Assembly: GCA_900088475.1 (NCBI GenBank)
Contig: FLMG01003683.1
Span: 4,424-34,831 of the forward strand
Reading direction: 5' to 3'
DNA length: 30,408 nt
Source of the DNA: Hyphochytrium catenoides
Taxonomy: Eukaryota; Sar; Hyphochytriomycetes; Hyphochytriales; Hyphochytriaceae
The position numbers and the translations under genes were made by a program. Position 1 is the first letter of the stretch. Every line of letters begins with the position of its first letter. Below the pieces are notes generated by a model. That model was not told where the DNA came from and searched no databases. It saw only the letters and a list, made by a program, of their open reading frames with translations. Below, piece after piece: positions 8,286-18,727 of this stretch.

Positions 8286-10744
8286 TTAAAAGGAAAAAAC
8301 GCCAGAGAAGACTGATTTCCAGCCTTTTCCTTGGCTCGATTTGGCCCCGTCTGAAGCTTCTGACAAGACCTTGGTTGATTCGTCGTCCTTCTGTTATGAT
8401 AAGCTTTAGTTATAAGAAGGAAGGGACACTACGACTACGAGAGATAAGAGCAGATGGGTACCAGCTTACACTTAGAGCCAGGAAAAGAGCCACATGGAAA
8501 GGGTCAAGAAGTTATTCAAGTCGAGTTATGCAGAGAAGCTCTATGTTTGAAACGTTGCCCCTAAATACCTTCTGAGCATGTGCGATGGAAGCGCTCTTCC
8601 GTACATCTTGCTGAATCCCAGTCACAATGATTGAGACACGGACACGGCCTTGCATGCTCTCATCGTATGTAGACCCAAAAATAATCTTCGCGTCTTCAGG
8701 TATTCCTTTTCTTATTCTTTCCATGATCTCATCCACCTAGTATGTATGAGGGAAATAGGGGTTTGTCAGGTGTGCACCAGCTCGATTCACGTTGTCAAAA
8801 CCCCAAAAGATGATTGGCATGGAGAGGGGGCACCGATTGGTGGACTAGCAAGGAAGGAAACATAGCAAGAACTCCACCTTAGAGTGGCGAGTAACGTTAC
8901 CTCGAATAAAGTGAGATCTGGGCCCCCACAAATAGTCACGAGAAGACCTTTGGCCGACGCCAGCGAAGTTTCCCCCAAGAGTGGATTAGTAAGTGCATCC
9001 TCTGCCGCCTGTCGGGCTCTTTCTGGCCCTTGGCCCTCACCTAGGTTTTGGCGATCAGTCAATCGGCTACTTTCGCTGTACACATGCAACATACCCGTGC
9101 CCATTATAGCTCGCCCGGCCCCTGACATTATGGTCCGAATATCAGCAAAATCCAGATTTATCAGTCCAGGATTAACGATGAGACTGGTCACTCCTTTGAC
9201 ACCTTCATATAGAACTGCATCCACACGATGGAAGCTCTCGAGGAGGCTTGTATTCTCTGATGCAACAGCCAGGAGGTTCTGATTTGGCACTACGATTATG
9301 GTGTCCACCATGCTCTCCAACTCTTTGAGGCCATGATTAGCGACTACTTGCCGCCGATTGCCTTCAAATCTAAAAGGAAGGCTGACTACTGCCACAGTCA
9401 AGATGCCAAGCTCTCTGGCAATTTGTGCAATCATAGGGGAGGCCCCAGTTCCAGTACCGCCGCCCAGACCTGCAGCAGAGGTGCAAAGACCAAGCGCATT
9501 AGTACGGATATAGTTTCCGCCTCAACGCCATCCCACCTGCTGTGATGAAAACCATATGACAGTCCTTGATCTTATCAATGATAATGTCTCTACACTCTTC
9601 GGCTGCGACACGTCCTAGGGAAGCGGACTAGAGTAAGTATGCCAACCGACGAAGTACAAGCGAAACCACATAAAAGAGCTCGATGAGGAGAAACGAAGAA
9701 GATACATTGGAGTGACTACTATAGGGTCAGCTCAAGCTCTGTACAGTAGGCACAGGACAGACCTAGCTCTGGAAGAGCCCCAGCCCCTAGGCCCCTTCTT
9801 TTCTCTGAACCCAAACGGATCTTGTGCTCTGCCAAGGAGTTGGCAATAGACTGGGCATCCGTGTTCGCGACGATAAACTCCACTCCTGTCATGACAGAGC
9901 AAATGAGGAATGGAGTTAGTGTGACACTCGAAAAAGTAGCGACCAAAGCGGGCGGAGGACAACGCCTGGTCGTTCAGACCACCAGATTAGCGATAGAGAG
10001 GATAAAAGGGAAGATAGATGAAGCGGTGGCATCTGGCTGGATTATAGGAATATCAGCGGCCCTAGTTTACCTCGAAGTTGTGCGGCAATCATATTGTTTA
10101 CAGCATTGCCACCTCCTCCACCGACACCAATAACCGCAATCTTGGGCTTTCCCTCAACAGGCTTGGGAACGAGCTTCTCTGTAGCACAAGCGTAAGGATT
10201 TAGAACTCCTCTCCTCAAAGCAATAGAAGAACTCTACACATCTGGAAGCGAGAAAGAGAGCCAAGTAGACAAAGGAAGATGATGGCACAATGAAACAACG
10301 GACATATTGGACAATAGAAGCAAAGGCATGCCTTTTGTGAGTGTCTCATTCAGCTGAAGCTTCGCACGAGGCCCCTGTTCGAAGTCCTCCTCTGGAGTTC
10401 TTACTGAACCTTCACGGAGCCTATCAACAAGATGAGCGCCGATGAAAGGAATGGGGGACGCAGCGAAAAGATGCCAAGAAGGATGTGGGTGGCCGAGGAA
10501 GCAACGTTAGTACGGCATGAAGGGAGTAACGGCAAAGAACGGAGCCTCACTTTCGCAGCCTGCTGCTATGCGATGAAGTTTTTTGATGTAAAACAGGTGG
10601 CGCTCTGGATGCTTCTGTCGTCCTCACCGACTCTGCTTGGGTAGAGAAGCAAACAGCGAAGCGGACAACGGGTTGCCTTGAGTGTCCACCTTTTTCAACA
10701 ACCGCCAGGGCTACGTTGGAAGAGAAACGTGCCACGCGATTCAT
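8286..10744 (-). CDS. ftsZ: FtsZ cell/organelle division GTPase with N-terminal presequence
   Basis: Nine exons: 10744-10551, 10420-10332, 10178-10071, 9885-9763, 9614-9537, 9469-9095, 9040-8901, 8736-8569, 8390-8286; 459 residues. FtsZ is a tubulin-fold GTPase that assembles the division ring. Diagnostic segments are [17 protein letters not shown] (about 107-121), [22 protein letters not shown], the tubulin/FtsZ signature [12 protein letters not shown] (198-209), PFRFEG, and the catalytic T7 loop NLDFAD (302-307). The first about 60 residues precede the core and look like a cleavable mitochondrial presequence: [20 protein letters not shown], Arg/Ser-rich with almost no acidic residues early. 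A mitochondrial role is therefore more likely than a secondary-plastid one, since no signal peptide is visible. The last exon encodes a short tail ending [11 protein letters not shown]. The joint between exons 2 and 3 relies on a GC donor at 10331 and is the weakest. The 54-nt intron 9094-9041 carries no in-frame stop. Confidence 0.9.
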
Positions 10745-11603
10745 TATTGGCAGGTCGGGGATGATAAAAAGTGGGTCTGCTGAGAAGAGAAAGGCTCAAT
10801 TAGCATCGATCAAGGGCGGGTGCTCTTTTTGATGCCAGGAAGCTATGTCTGGAACGCTCTCCCGCTTTCTCTTTTTCTCCTTAACTCCGGGGCACCGGCC
10901 CTATCAAGCTCCAAGAGATCTTAGTGGACTCGACGGAGGTCGTTGCTCTATTGACAGGCCCAATGAAGCGGATGCCACGATCTACTATGCAAGCTCTGGC
11001 GGTGGAGCGGGGCAGGGAAGGGCAGAAGGCACATAAATCTGATCCTGGAGACCGCGGCGGTCGGCGGCCGTTTGTGATGACAGATGTGTGCAGCCTTATG
11101 TCTCTTTTCGTTCTGCCTAAATATCTCAGATGAACTCTTTCTTGATGTTGAACACTAATCGTTACTGAGAGAGGTACCTCTCCATCACTCTGTCACTCTT
11201 CCTTACCACTCTGTCTAGCGCCCTTTCTGCTCTGTTTTGGATTTATGCCGTGACAAACTCGTTGCTTGTTCTGATGGGCCGCCCCGTCCTCCTGTCCGGG
11301 GGGAGCTCTGGGACAATGTACCAGGGGGAGCACTGAAGGGGCCGTCATTGGATTATGAGGATATAGTGAAGCTTTCTTTTATTAGAAACTATGGCAGTCG
11401 AGCTTCATGCAGATCGCGGTGTGGCCTCTAGTTCAGGGCTGTTTGCCACCTGCTTGACCAACGCGTGTAGCTTCTCGGTTAGGTCTTCACGAGTGAGGCC
11501 AGATACCAGGACTAAGTGTTTGAGGCGGTAGTTAGTTAATCAAAGCAGTGTATTGAGCAGCCTGGTTCCTGCGCTTACGTGAGCACCTAGGACAGGAAGA
11601 ATC
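10745..11603. other. Intergenic region between divergent FtsZ and YIPF5-like genes
   Basis: About 860 bp, presumably with both promoters. Plus-strand ORFs at 10845-11036, 10924-11133 and 11237-11431 are short and match no family I know. There is a GC-rich patch at about 11050-11072 (CGCGGCGGTCGGCGGCC). I see no tRNA, no long repeat and no convincing exon chain. Confidence 0.5.
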
Positions 11604-12547
11604 ATGTCCAAGCAGCCAGTGCGAAATGTATTGTTCGATAGTGGTCAGGGACATAACCGTGGGCAAGATCTAGGCCGCCAGAACTATCCTCCTACAGCCA
11701 TTCCTGTCTCTGGGGCACCATTTGCCAACACAGCTGGCGGGCCATGGTTCACCGGCTCGCAAGCTTCTCAACCAGGAGGAATGGGTTTCGGAGGACCAAT
11801 TGGGGGTGCCCCGTCGGGAAATTACAGCGGACCAATTGGTGGCGGAGGATATGACTATGAAGACTATGACAATGAGCCTCCACTTCTTGAAGGTAAGCTA
11901 CGCTCTGACTAGGCAACCGGGTTTAGATACCGCTGAAACCGGAACCTGTGCCTGTCACAGAGCTCGGGATCAACTTCAATCACATCTGGCTAAAGACCAA
12001 GTCCGTCATTAACCCCACGAGAGCTATAGAAACCAGCATAGTAGACGAAGCTGACTTGGCCGGTCCTCTGGTCTATTGCATGCTGCTGGGCGTCTGCCTC
12101 CTCTTTGTAAGGAAACACGCCCGTTCAAGGGCCTTTGTTCCCACTTTCTTGACTTCTTAACACAGGCAACTCACTAACTCTTCCCTGCTCCAGGCGGCAA
12201 AGGTCCACTTTGGCTACATTTATGGGTTCGGCGTCTTCGGATGCTTCCTTCTGTACCTCCTGATCAACCTGATGAGCCCTTCCCACAGCATTGATGTCTA
12301 CAGAGTTGGCAGCATCTTCGGCTATTGCCTGCTGCCTGTGGTTGGCCTTGCAGCTGTGAACATCGTGCTTCCCATTAGCAGTCAGGGTGTTTTCGGCTTC
12401 ATCCTCTCTGGGATATCAGTGCTCTGGAGCACGGTAACAGCCACTCGCTTCTTCGAGAAAGTGCTGAATATGCGAGAGCAGCGCTACCTTCTTGCCTACC
12501 CCATAGGTCTCTTTTACACCGTCTTTGCGCTTATCTCTGTCTTCTAG
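11604..12547 (+). CDS. YIPF5: YIPF5/Yip1-family Golgi membrane protein
   Basis: Three exons, 11604-11892, 11961-12106, 12194-12547, give 262 residues, close to the about 257 of animal YIPF5. Yip1-domain proteins are multi-spanning ER-Golgi membrane proteins that bind Ypt/Rab GTPases and support COPII vesicle formation. The N-terminal about 95 residues are cytosolic, Gly/Pro/Asn-rich, ending with the family motif PLLEELGINFNHIW, which is rebuilt exactly across the first splice (phase 1). Then come AIETSIVDEADLAGPLVY, the membrane segments beginning VYCMLLGVCLLF, HFGYIYGFGVFGC, GYCLLPVVGLAAV, and the characteristic C-terminus YTVFALISVF. About five hydrophobic helices are visible in the last 170 residues. 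Introns are short (68 and 87 bp). The gene converges with the CEP192-like gene. Confidence 0.93.
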
Positions 12548-12645
12548 CATCACTATCGCTGTTCATAGTCTCTCTTTGGCTCTTTCTCTCTTGCCTTGTA
12601 CTTGAGTCACGAAACTGCGAGTAAAAGTCCCAGGGAATCACCCTC

Positions 12646-12651
12646 AATAAA
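12646..12651 (+). promoter_or_regulatory. Candidate polyadenylation signal AATAAA
   Basis: A canonical AATAAA lies 99 nt after the YIPF5-like stop codon. Position and orientation fit that gene; it is an inference because this lineage may not use the animal signal. Confidence 0.4.
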
Positions 12652-13036
12652 GTCCTTAGCGGGCACGGCGGCGAGAAGTATTATCTGATCTATTGCAGGC
12701 GCCCTGGCCCTGAAGGAAGGGAGCTGCCTTTGCCTCCGAGTGGGGAACGGAAGAGAGAGAGAGAGATACAGAGAGAAACATTCCTCCTTTACCAGCGTTA
12801 CGCAAAATATAAAGTTTATAGTACAAAGCTAGAGTGCCTAACATCTATGACTTAGCTAAGACGACAGAGCCACAAGCTGACTGAGCCTTTGGATGACGAG
12901 GGGAGGAGAAAGAGAGAGAGGGGGGAGGGAGCGGTGAAGTCCCAATAGGTGTTCCTTCAAGTCTACGCCCCACTAGCTCTTTTTGCCGCCGCGCATTTGC
13001 CAGCTTCCTTGCGTCCTCCATCTTCCTCAATCTTCC
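12652..13036. other. Shared 3' region of convergent YIPF5-like and CEP192-like genes
   Basis: Short convergent spacer. A minus-strand ORF at 12845-13030 begins with a Lys/Arg-rich stretch (MEDARKLANARRQKELVGRR) after the CEP192-like stop. I see no splice pair that would join it in frame to the upstream gene, so it is taken as 3'UTR. Confidence 0.45.
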
Positions 13037-16000
13037 TTATTTTACTTTTGCCAGCAGAGGAGCCCTGGCCATTCCACTAAGAGAAAAGACGACCAATTCG
13101 TCTCTAAAAGTGCCTGTTGAGGGGCTCTGACAGGTAATAGGCAGAAGCACAAAGGATCGACTTCTCAGCCGAAAAGATCTGTGGCGACAGTGAAACGGGG
13201 AGGAGAGCGGCTGTACAAAGACTGTCATGTCCTTCCAGGAGCGGTTGCAAACCTCCACTTTCTGTGTGGAGGTGTCCCCTCGTCTACAATGCTCTAAGAT
13301 AACCTTGTCCGCCCTTAGAAAGAGAGGCATCTTCGCTTTTGTTGACGTGGTCTGTGGTACATCTTGAACTTTCTTGCAGTGCACTTTAGCCACCGCTTCC
13401 ACTGTTTGAAGGTTATTGACCACGATGGAAGGGATGAAGATAGATAAACGGAAAGGATGCGCATGCCCTGCAATCTCTACGCATAGCTCTCCGCTCCAAG
13501 ATGAGTCAGGAGAGACTTCACGGACATGAGGCCGAGCGATAGCCCACACCAGCACGCGGGCGTCGTCTTCGGGTTCTATGACTCCACTCTGGGGCCGTAC
13601 CTCCACGTGCTCAAATGGGTTCAGGAGCTTGTAGCCAACAGCCGCCGGAGAGTTGTTTCGAAGCAAGAGGGAGGAGACAGCTTGTTGACTTAGGAGAGAG
13701 AACGAAAGTCCTCCATCCTCGAACAGCTCCTTTTTCTCGGCCTCCTTCGAAGGTAGCCTAATAGGAAGACTAGGACACGGTCCTAACGCAATAGTCCTTG
13801 GATACAGCTCGAACACCGCTTTTCTCTTCGGGGAAGCCTGAGAGCCAACAGCGTCAGCTTCAGGGAAGGTGCTAGAGATAACTTTGGAGCCTTCGGCTGA
13901 AGCCCTTGGCCACGTCTCATCACGCATCCGTTGAGAATGTGAGTCAGCTTGAGGTCCTCTCCTTTCTCCCGTACGTTGAATCTTCTGCCATAATTGCTTC
14001 TTGCTTCGCGCAGCAGACTCATTACTCTGCATTTCCTCTTGCACAGCAGAACCGGCCACCTTGTCCTGATCATCTATTGCTTCTGGATGGCAGATCTGTT
14101 TCTGCTCAGGTTGTTCGGATTCTCCTATGTCTGAGGGCTTGAACAAAGGCCCGACCTTCCGCGCCAGATCCTCTCTCTTGTGTGCCACGACCTCTAACGT
14201 GAAGCAGAGGTCCTCACCCCAGTCACCCGTCAAAGAAAGAGAAGTACGGGGATCTAGCTGCCGATTACTCTTTATCAACTCTCTAAACCTGAGCTGAGTC
14301 TGGAGAAAAATGAAGTCGTCTTCTTGCTCCTTCCCCTTCACTTCCGCTGTCCTGCACGCTCCTGGGTCAATCACAAGAGAGCACCTTCTCAGAGCTCCAG
14401 GCTCTAGCACCAAACCTTCGAGTCGACAGTGCACTGAAGTAGACATAAGGGGCAAGCCTCTCACAGCGCGTTCCCCGCCATTTGTGGCGACAAACTCAAG
14501 CTGTTTCCTAGCCAGATCGGTAAGTTCGCCAAAGTCCAACCTCACCGTCCGTGGTCCTGCTTCCGAGACCGTCACTTTCTCCTTGATAGCACGAAATGAG
14601 GACATGATTAGGTGCACACTCGCACGACCTCCAAAGCCTATGACCTCAACCTGTAAGGCAGGTTAAGGTCAGGATGATGCATCAAAACTTTGGCGACTTT
14701 CACCGCTCAAAGGACGACTAGATAAGTGAGACGCAACCTCTCAAGCTTTTGAGTCGTCTGCCTCAAAGTCCTCAACCCTTCGGAGACACACCTATAACTC
14801 CTTACATGTGCACCCGCCTCAGCCCTGAACCCCCTCATTCTCTTTGTAGAGCCCTGATTTTGACGCTTAGACCTAGATCCCTGCTAAAGAGCGACTATTC
14901 AAAGGCCCAGGCAGTGCAGGGGTTGAGGATCTAGGTCTCTATCTCACTAGGAAAGAGACAAGTCCCAGCTCTCTTTCCCCTTATAACGTCTGATAATGGT
15001 CTCTCTTGCAGCAGATACACACTTCTATCACTAATGGAAGCTAGCTCCCTGCTCTCACCTCCTTTGATTGTTCGGGTCCACTTCCAAAAGGGTGATCTTC
15101 CGCAGCACTTATCTTCAATCTTGCAATGACTTGGTCCACTTCCGTCAACGATACGGAGAGCTTTCCTATGAGCTCCTGACCAGGCTGCAAAAGCACGGGA
15201 TTGTCTGGAACGGCGATTGAGAGAGGGCTATAGTTCCCCTCTCGGTCGCTCTTTTCCCTTTCTACTCGCACACGACATGGAGAGTTGCCAGCATTGAGAA
15301 CCTTCAGGTTGAACAAGTTATTCTCTCTCAAAGGAAGGGTGCTTAGGTTTAAGACGTCGATAGTATGGAGGAGCCCAGAAAGGCGAGGAAGATGGGTGAC
15401 TGTTCTCTCCAGCAATATCGGAAGCTCCACGTGCTCCTCCTCATGCTGCAAAATGAGATAGAGAGAAGCCTCTCTAGGGAGTGCTGCAGCAGGGCAAGCC
15501 CTAAAAACTAACGCAAGCGTCCTCTGCCCTTCCGTAGGAATGGTAAGAAGAGAAGGAAGGAGGAGACGGACACCGCCTACAGCATCAGAACTTGTCCTTA
15601 TTTCTAGAGTTAAGTCCTCAGAGCTACCGTTGGCGAGAGAGAGAGCAAAGGTGCTTTCATACAAATTGGAGATCCCACACCGAAGAGGAACGCTGTCCCT
15701 CTGTACCCTTAGATATCGCAGCTTTCCCCGTCCTTGCATCAGAGACTGTGGAGTCCCGAACACGGAAGATACCGAGAGGAGGGGTACCCAGGAGTCTTTG
15801 TCTTCCTCTACGTCAGAGACTATAAAGCTGCTGCTATGCGGAGTTATTGACCCTTTCAGCTGCTGAAGGCGCACTCGCTCTACCTCTAGGACGAGGTTCT
15901 CAAGTGGACTTGTCCCAGGCAGCCGACCGTCTGATTTCGAGCTCTCTTCGGTCCTCGCTCTGAAGTTGCTCGCCACCTGTCTTGCTGCAACTCTCTTCAG

Positions 16001-17068
16001 CGTAGTCTCTATCTTTTCCGGGTTGAGAGGCGGCTGCTCACTCTGGCCTAGATCTATGGAGAAGTGCTGCCGATAGGTCGGAAGAGACGAGTGGTACTTC
16101 TCTTGCAGGCGGGAGAGCGTCTGAGGGTGCAGCTGACCGTTCCTGAAGCACAAAGGTGACAGAGGACGCGGCACTGTAACTCTGGCCCCCGACGAAGAGT
16201 TCAAAGTTGAAGAGAGACGGCGGCTAGCGGTCTCCCTCTCTTCCCTCTGAGTAAGTTCGTCCACAACTCTGTCTTGGTCAGCCTCTGCATCACCAGCAGA
16301 GAGAGGTAAGGCGCTCTCTTTCGGAAGAAAGAGCGAGACCGCAGATCGAGCCTTGAAGAAAGTCCCAGGACTTTGGCCTAAGATCTTCTGCCCTTCACTT
16401 GGCTCTGGTGGCGACGTGATGAAGCTTTCGTTCTCCCTCTCTGCCGTTCCTCTATCCTCTAGAAGAGAAAAGTTGAACTTCTCTTCTTGAAGATTCTCTA
16501 TCACGTCACGCGCACTAACAAAGGTATCCGCCACTTCTTCTGGTCTCAATCGCTCCGAATGTTTCCATCTTTCCCTCTCTAGATCTTCAGAGAAGTGTAT
16601 CTCCCCACTCGCGGGTTCTCTGTCTTCCAGCTCTTCCGCCCACGGTACAGGGCTCTCCCTCTGGTGTGTCGGGGTGAGAGCTACAGAAGAGGAGCCCTGC
16701 AGCTCTTGAGGTTGCGAAATCCACGCAAAGTCATCCTGAAGGGGTTCCAGCTGGCTTTCGCCCTCACTCTTCTGAGGATCAAAGGCAAAGTCTAAGGTCG
16801 AGAGGTTGAGCAGATCTGACTGCGAGTGGTCTCCCGCCGCTTGCTGCACAGCCATATCGAAGAGCTCCATAGAGCTGTGCCGGCTTCCTTCAGGGTGCAG
16901 GCCAGGCGACTGGGAATGGGCAGCCAGGAGTTCTTTCCGTCTATCCATATAGTGCCGCCAGAGGGCTGAAGTGCTCCCCATGGTCTGCGTCAGGCCCTGA
17001 GGCGCCTCGGCATCATTGTCTGCAGTCTGTGTGAGGTCTAAGCGGCTGTTCTCACCCGCCCCCGCCAT
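13037..17068 (-). CDS. SPD-2/CEP192-like centrosomal protein with repeated ASH/PapD-like domains
   Basis: Two exons, 17068-15059 and 14650-13037, give 1207 residues. CEP192/SPD-2 is the scaffold that recruits pericentriolar material and centriole-duplication kinases. Residues 1-440 are acidic, Ser/Pro-rich and mostly disordered. From about 450 onward there are successive beta-sandwich (ASH/PapD-like) modules: about 450-555 (NLYESTFALSLANGSSEDLT), about 565-685 (NLFNLKVLNAGNSPCRVRVE), then VEVIGFGGRASVHLIM at 671-686, which matches the YGYGGTSN-type motif of CEP192. Further modules are LDFGELTDLARKQLEFVATN, a fourth with SLLLRNNSPAAVGYKLLNPF, and a last one from VILEHCRRGDTSTQKVEVCN to LLAKVK. 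The splice SKE/VEVIGFGG is phase 0 and restores a sandwich strand. The protein is shorter than human CEP192, and the overall match is through architecture plus this motif, so another ASH protein is possible. Confidence 0.66.
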
Positions 17069-18007
17069 TATAAAGTGCTACCTCTGCTTTTCGGCAACAG
17101 GGACATTGGTGAGTGGGCGACTGCACAACTTGACCTTAGCAAAGCTCATAGTGAATGGCTCATCATTTTGTGGCTCTCTTCGTATGGCACTATTTACCTG
17201 GTCCACGTTTGCGCCGCCCAGCCCAAACTGCATAGGCCGGACCCTGAGGATAGTACACGGTCTATAGGCTCTGTGCTGCATAGAACAAGCAAGATGGGCG
17301 GGATGCACTTGCCACTCCTTTCCAATGCTTGGACGTATAATGACTGCTATGTCTCTCCCCCACCCTTCCCGAAGAAGAAGAAACACTAGCGCGCGGTGCC
17401 AAGGAAGGGGAACTCCTTTCTCCACCTAGAGACTGTAGATCGGGAAGAGCCAATGCAGAGACTGCTCGTTGGGCCCGAGCCGCTAAGGAATCAGCCGCGC
17501 AGACAGAGTTCAGAGATTGAGAAAGCCCTTTTTGAATCTTCGTATTCCCTTGTCTCTGTCTACATAGTAGCTGAGCCTACCATGCGGCTGGTTGGGCTAC
17601 CTGATTAGGTCGCATTTTGGCCGATGACTAACTAATATACTGAGGTCTTTTTAACTCCCACATGAACGGATATAATTCCTAGGATTGTCGTATAAGTCCA
17701 TCTCTTGTTGCTCTTTCTTGTCTGTGGAGACTGAGATCCCGTTCAGGAGCCGATGAAGCTTCAGAAGCTTTCTTAGACATTTGCAGAGCTTTGAAGAGAC
17801 GAGTTATAGAGAAGAAAGGGGAGAAAGAGAAGAAGCTTTCCTCTGCTTGCTTCCTTTGCAGTCAGTGTGGGTCACTTACGTCTCCGCTGGGCCAGGGAGA
17901 CGGCTGCGCTCCTCCTGTCTGCTCTCTCTCCTCAGACTTGATCTCCTTCTGGATACGCTCAATAGATGATTGGCACCTCCTGAGCCGGGGCAGGAGGTGC
18001 AGAGAGC
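17069..18007. other. Intergenic region between divergent CEP192-like and TTBK-like genes
   Basis: About 940 bp that should hold both promoters. ORFs of 60-115 codons occur on both strands (for example 17078-17425 -, 17075-17389 +, 17396-17608 +). None has a recognisable domain, and no splice chain made them convincing. Confidence 0.5.
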
Positions 18008-18690
18008 ATGCTGAAGGTAACAGCGAAGTTCTGTCTTGCTCTTTCTTTCTCTACTATTTTTGACTGGCTTACCGCTCCTCTTGTCCTTCGCTGTCAGTGG
18101 TATAAGTCTTCTCGTGTCTTCCATCTCACCGTTCTTTTCTTTCTTGCAGCCCGGAGAGGTAATAGAGAAGCGATGGAGAGTGCTGGAGAAGATTGGGGAG
18201 GTAAGCAGGCTGGACACAAGCCTCTCGTATTGTTCAGACTATGTGCTAACTGATGTCGGCCTGGTTGTAGGGCACCTTCAGCGAGATCTATGCGGCGAGA
18301 GATGCGGTGCTTAATCAGCGAGTCGCTGTTAAAATCGAGTCAAAAAGTAAGAGACTGAATAGCCTGTTAAGACTTTAGAGAGCTCTTGCTACTCTATGTC
18401 TGCTACCTTCCGTTGACGTGCTATCCTGCCCCTCACCGTTGCTCTCAGGCCTGCCGGGCTTAAAGCAGGTGCTAGAATGGGAGAGCAACATCATTGTCAA
18501 GCTGCAGCACTTGCCCCACATCTGCAAGCATTACTGGTTCGGGTAAGCGCCGCGGCTGACGGTAGTGCAAATGTATATGTATATATATATATATAGAGAG
18601 AGAGAACAGTCCACAAGAGCGGAAGCACGGAGACGTACTCCGGACGGGTGAGAGAGTGTGAGAGAGTGAGGGACAGAGAGAGAAAAAAAA

Positions 18691-18727
<37 letters not shown>

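Noticed and set aside
9041-9094. An 18-residue insertion in the FtsZ protein
   Set aside because: It has GT...AG ends and its removal restores the family sequence, so I treat it as an intron, with possible retention noted as a finding.
12845-13030. Basic ORF after the CEP192-like stop as an extra C-terminal exon
   Set aside because: An intron would be only about 20 bp; no valid donor/acceptor pair joins it.
17078-17425. Minus-strand 115-codon ORF upstream of the CEP192-like start, considered as another gene or 5' exons
   Set aside because: No domain, no phase-compatible junction to the CEP192-like frame, and plus-strand ORFs overlap it.
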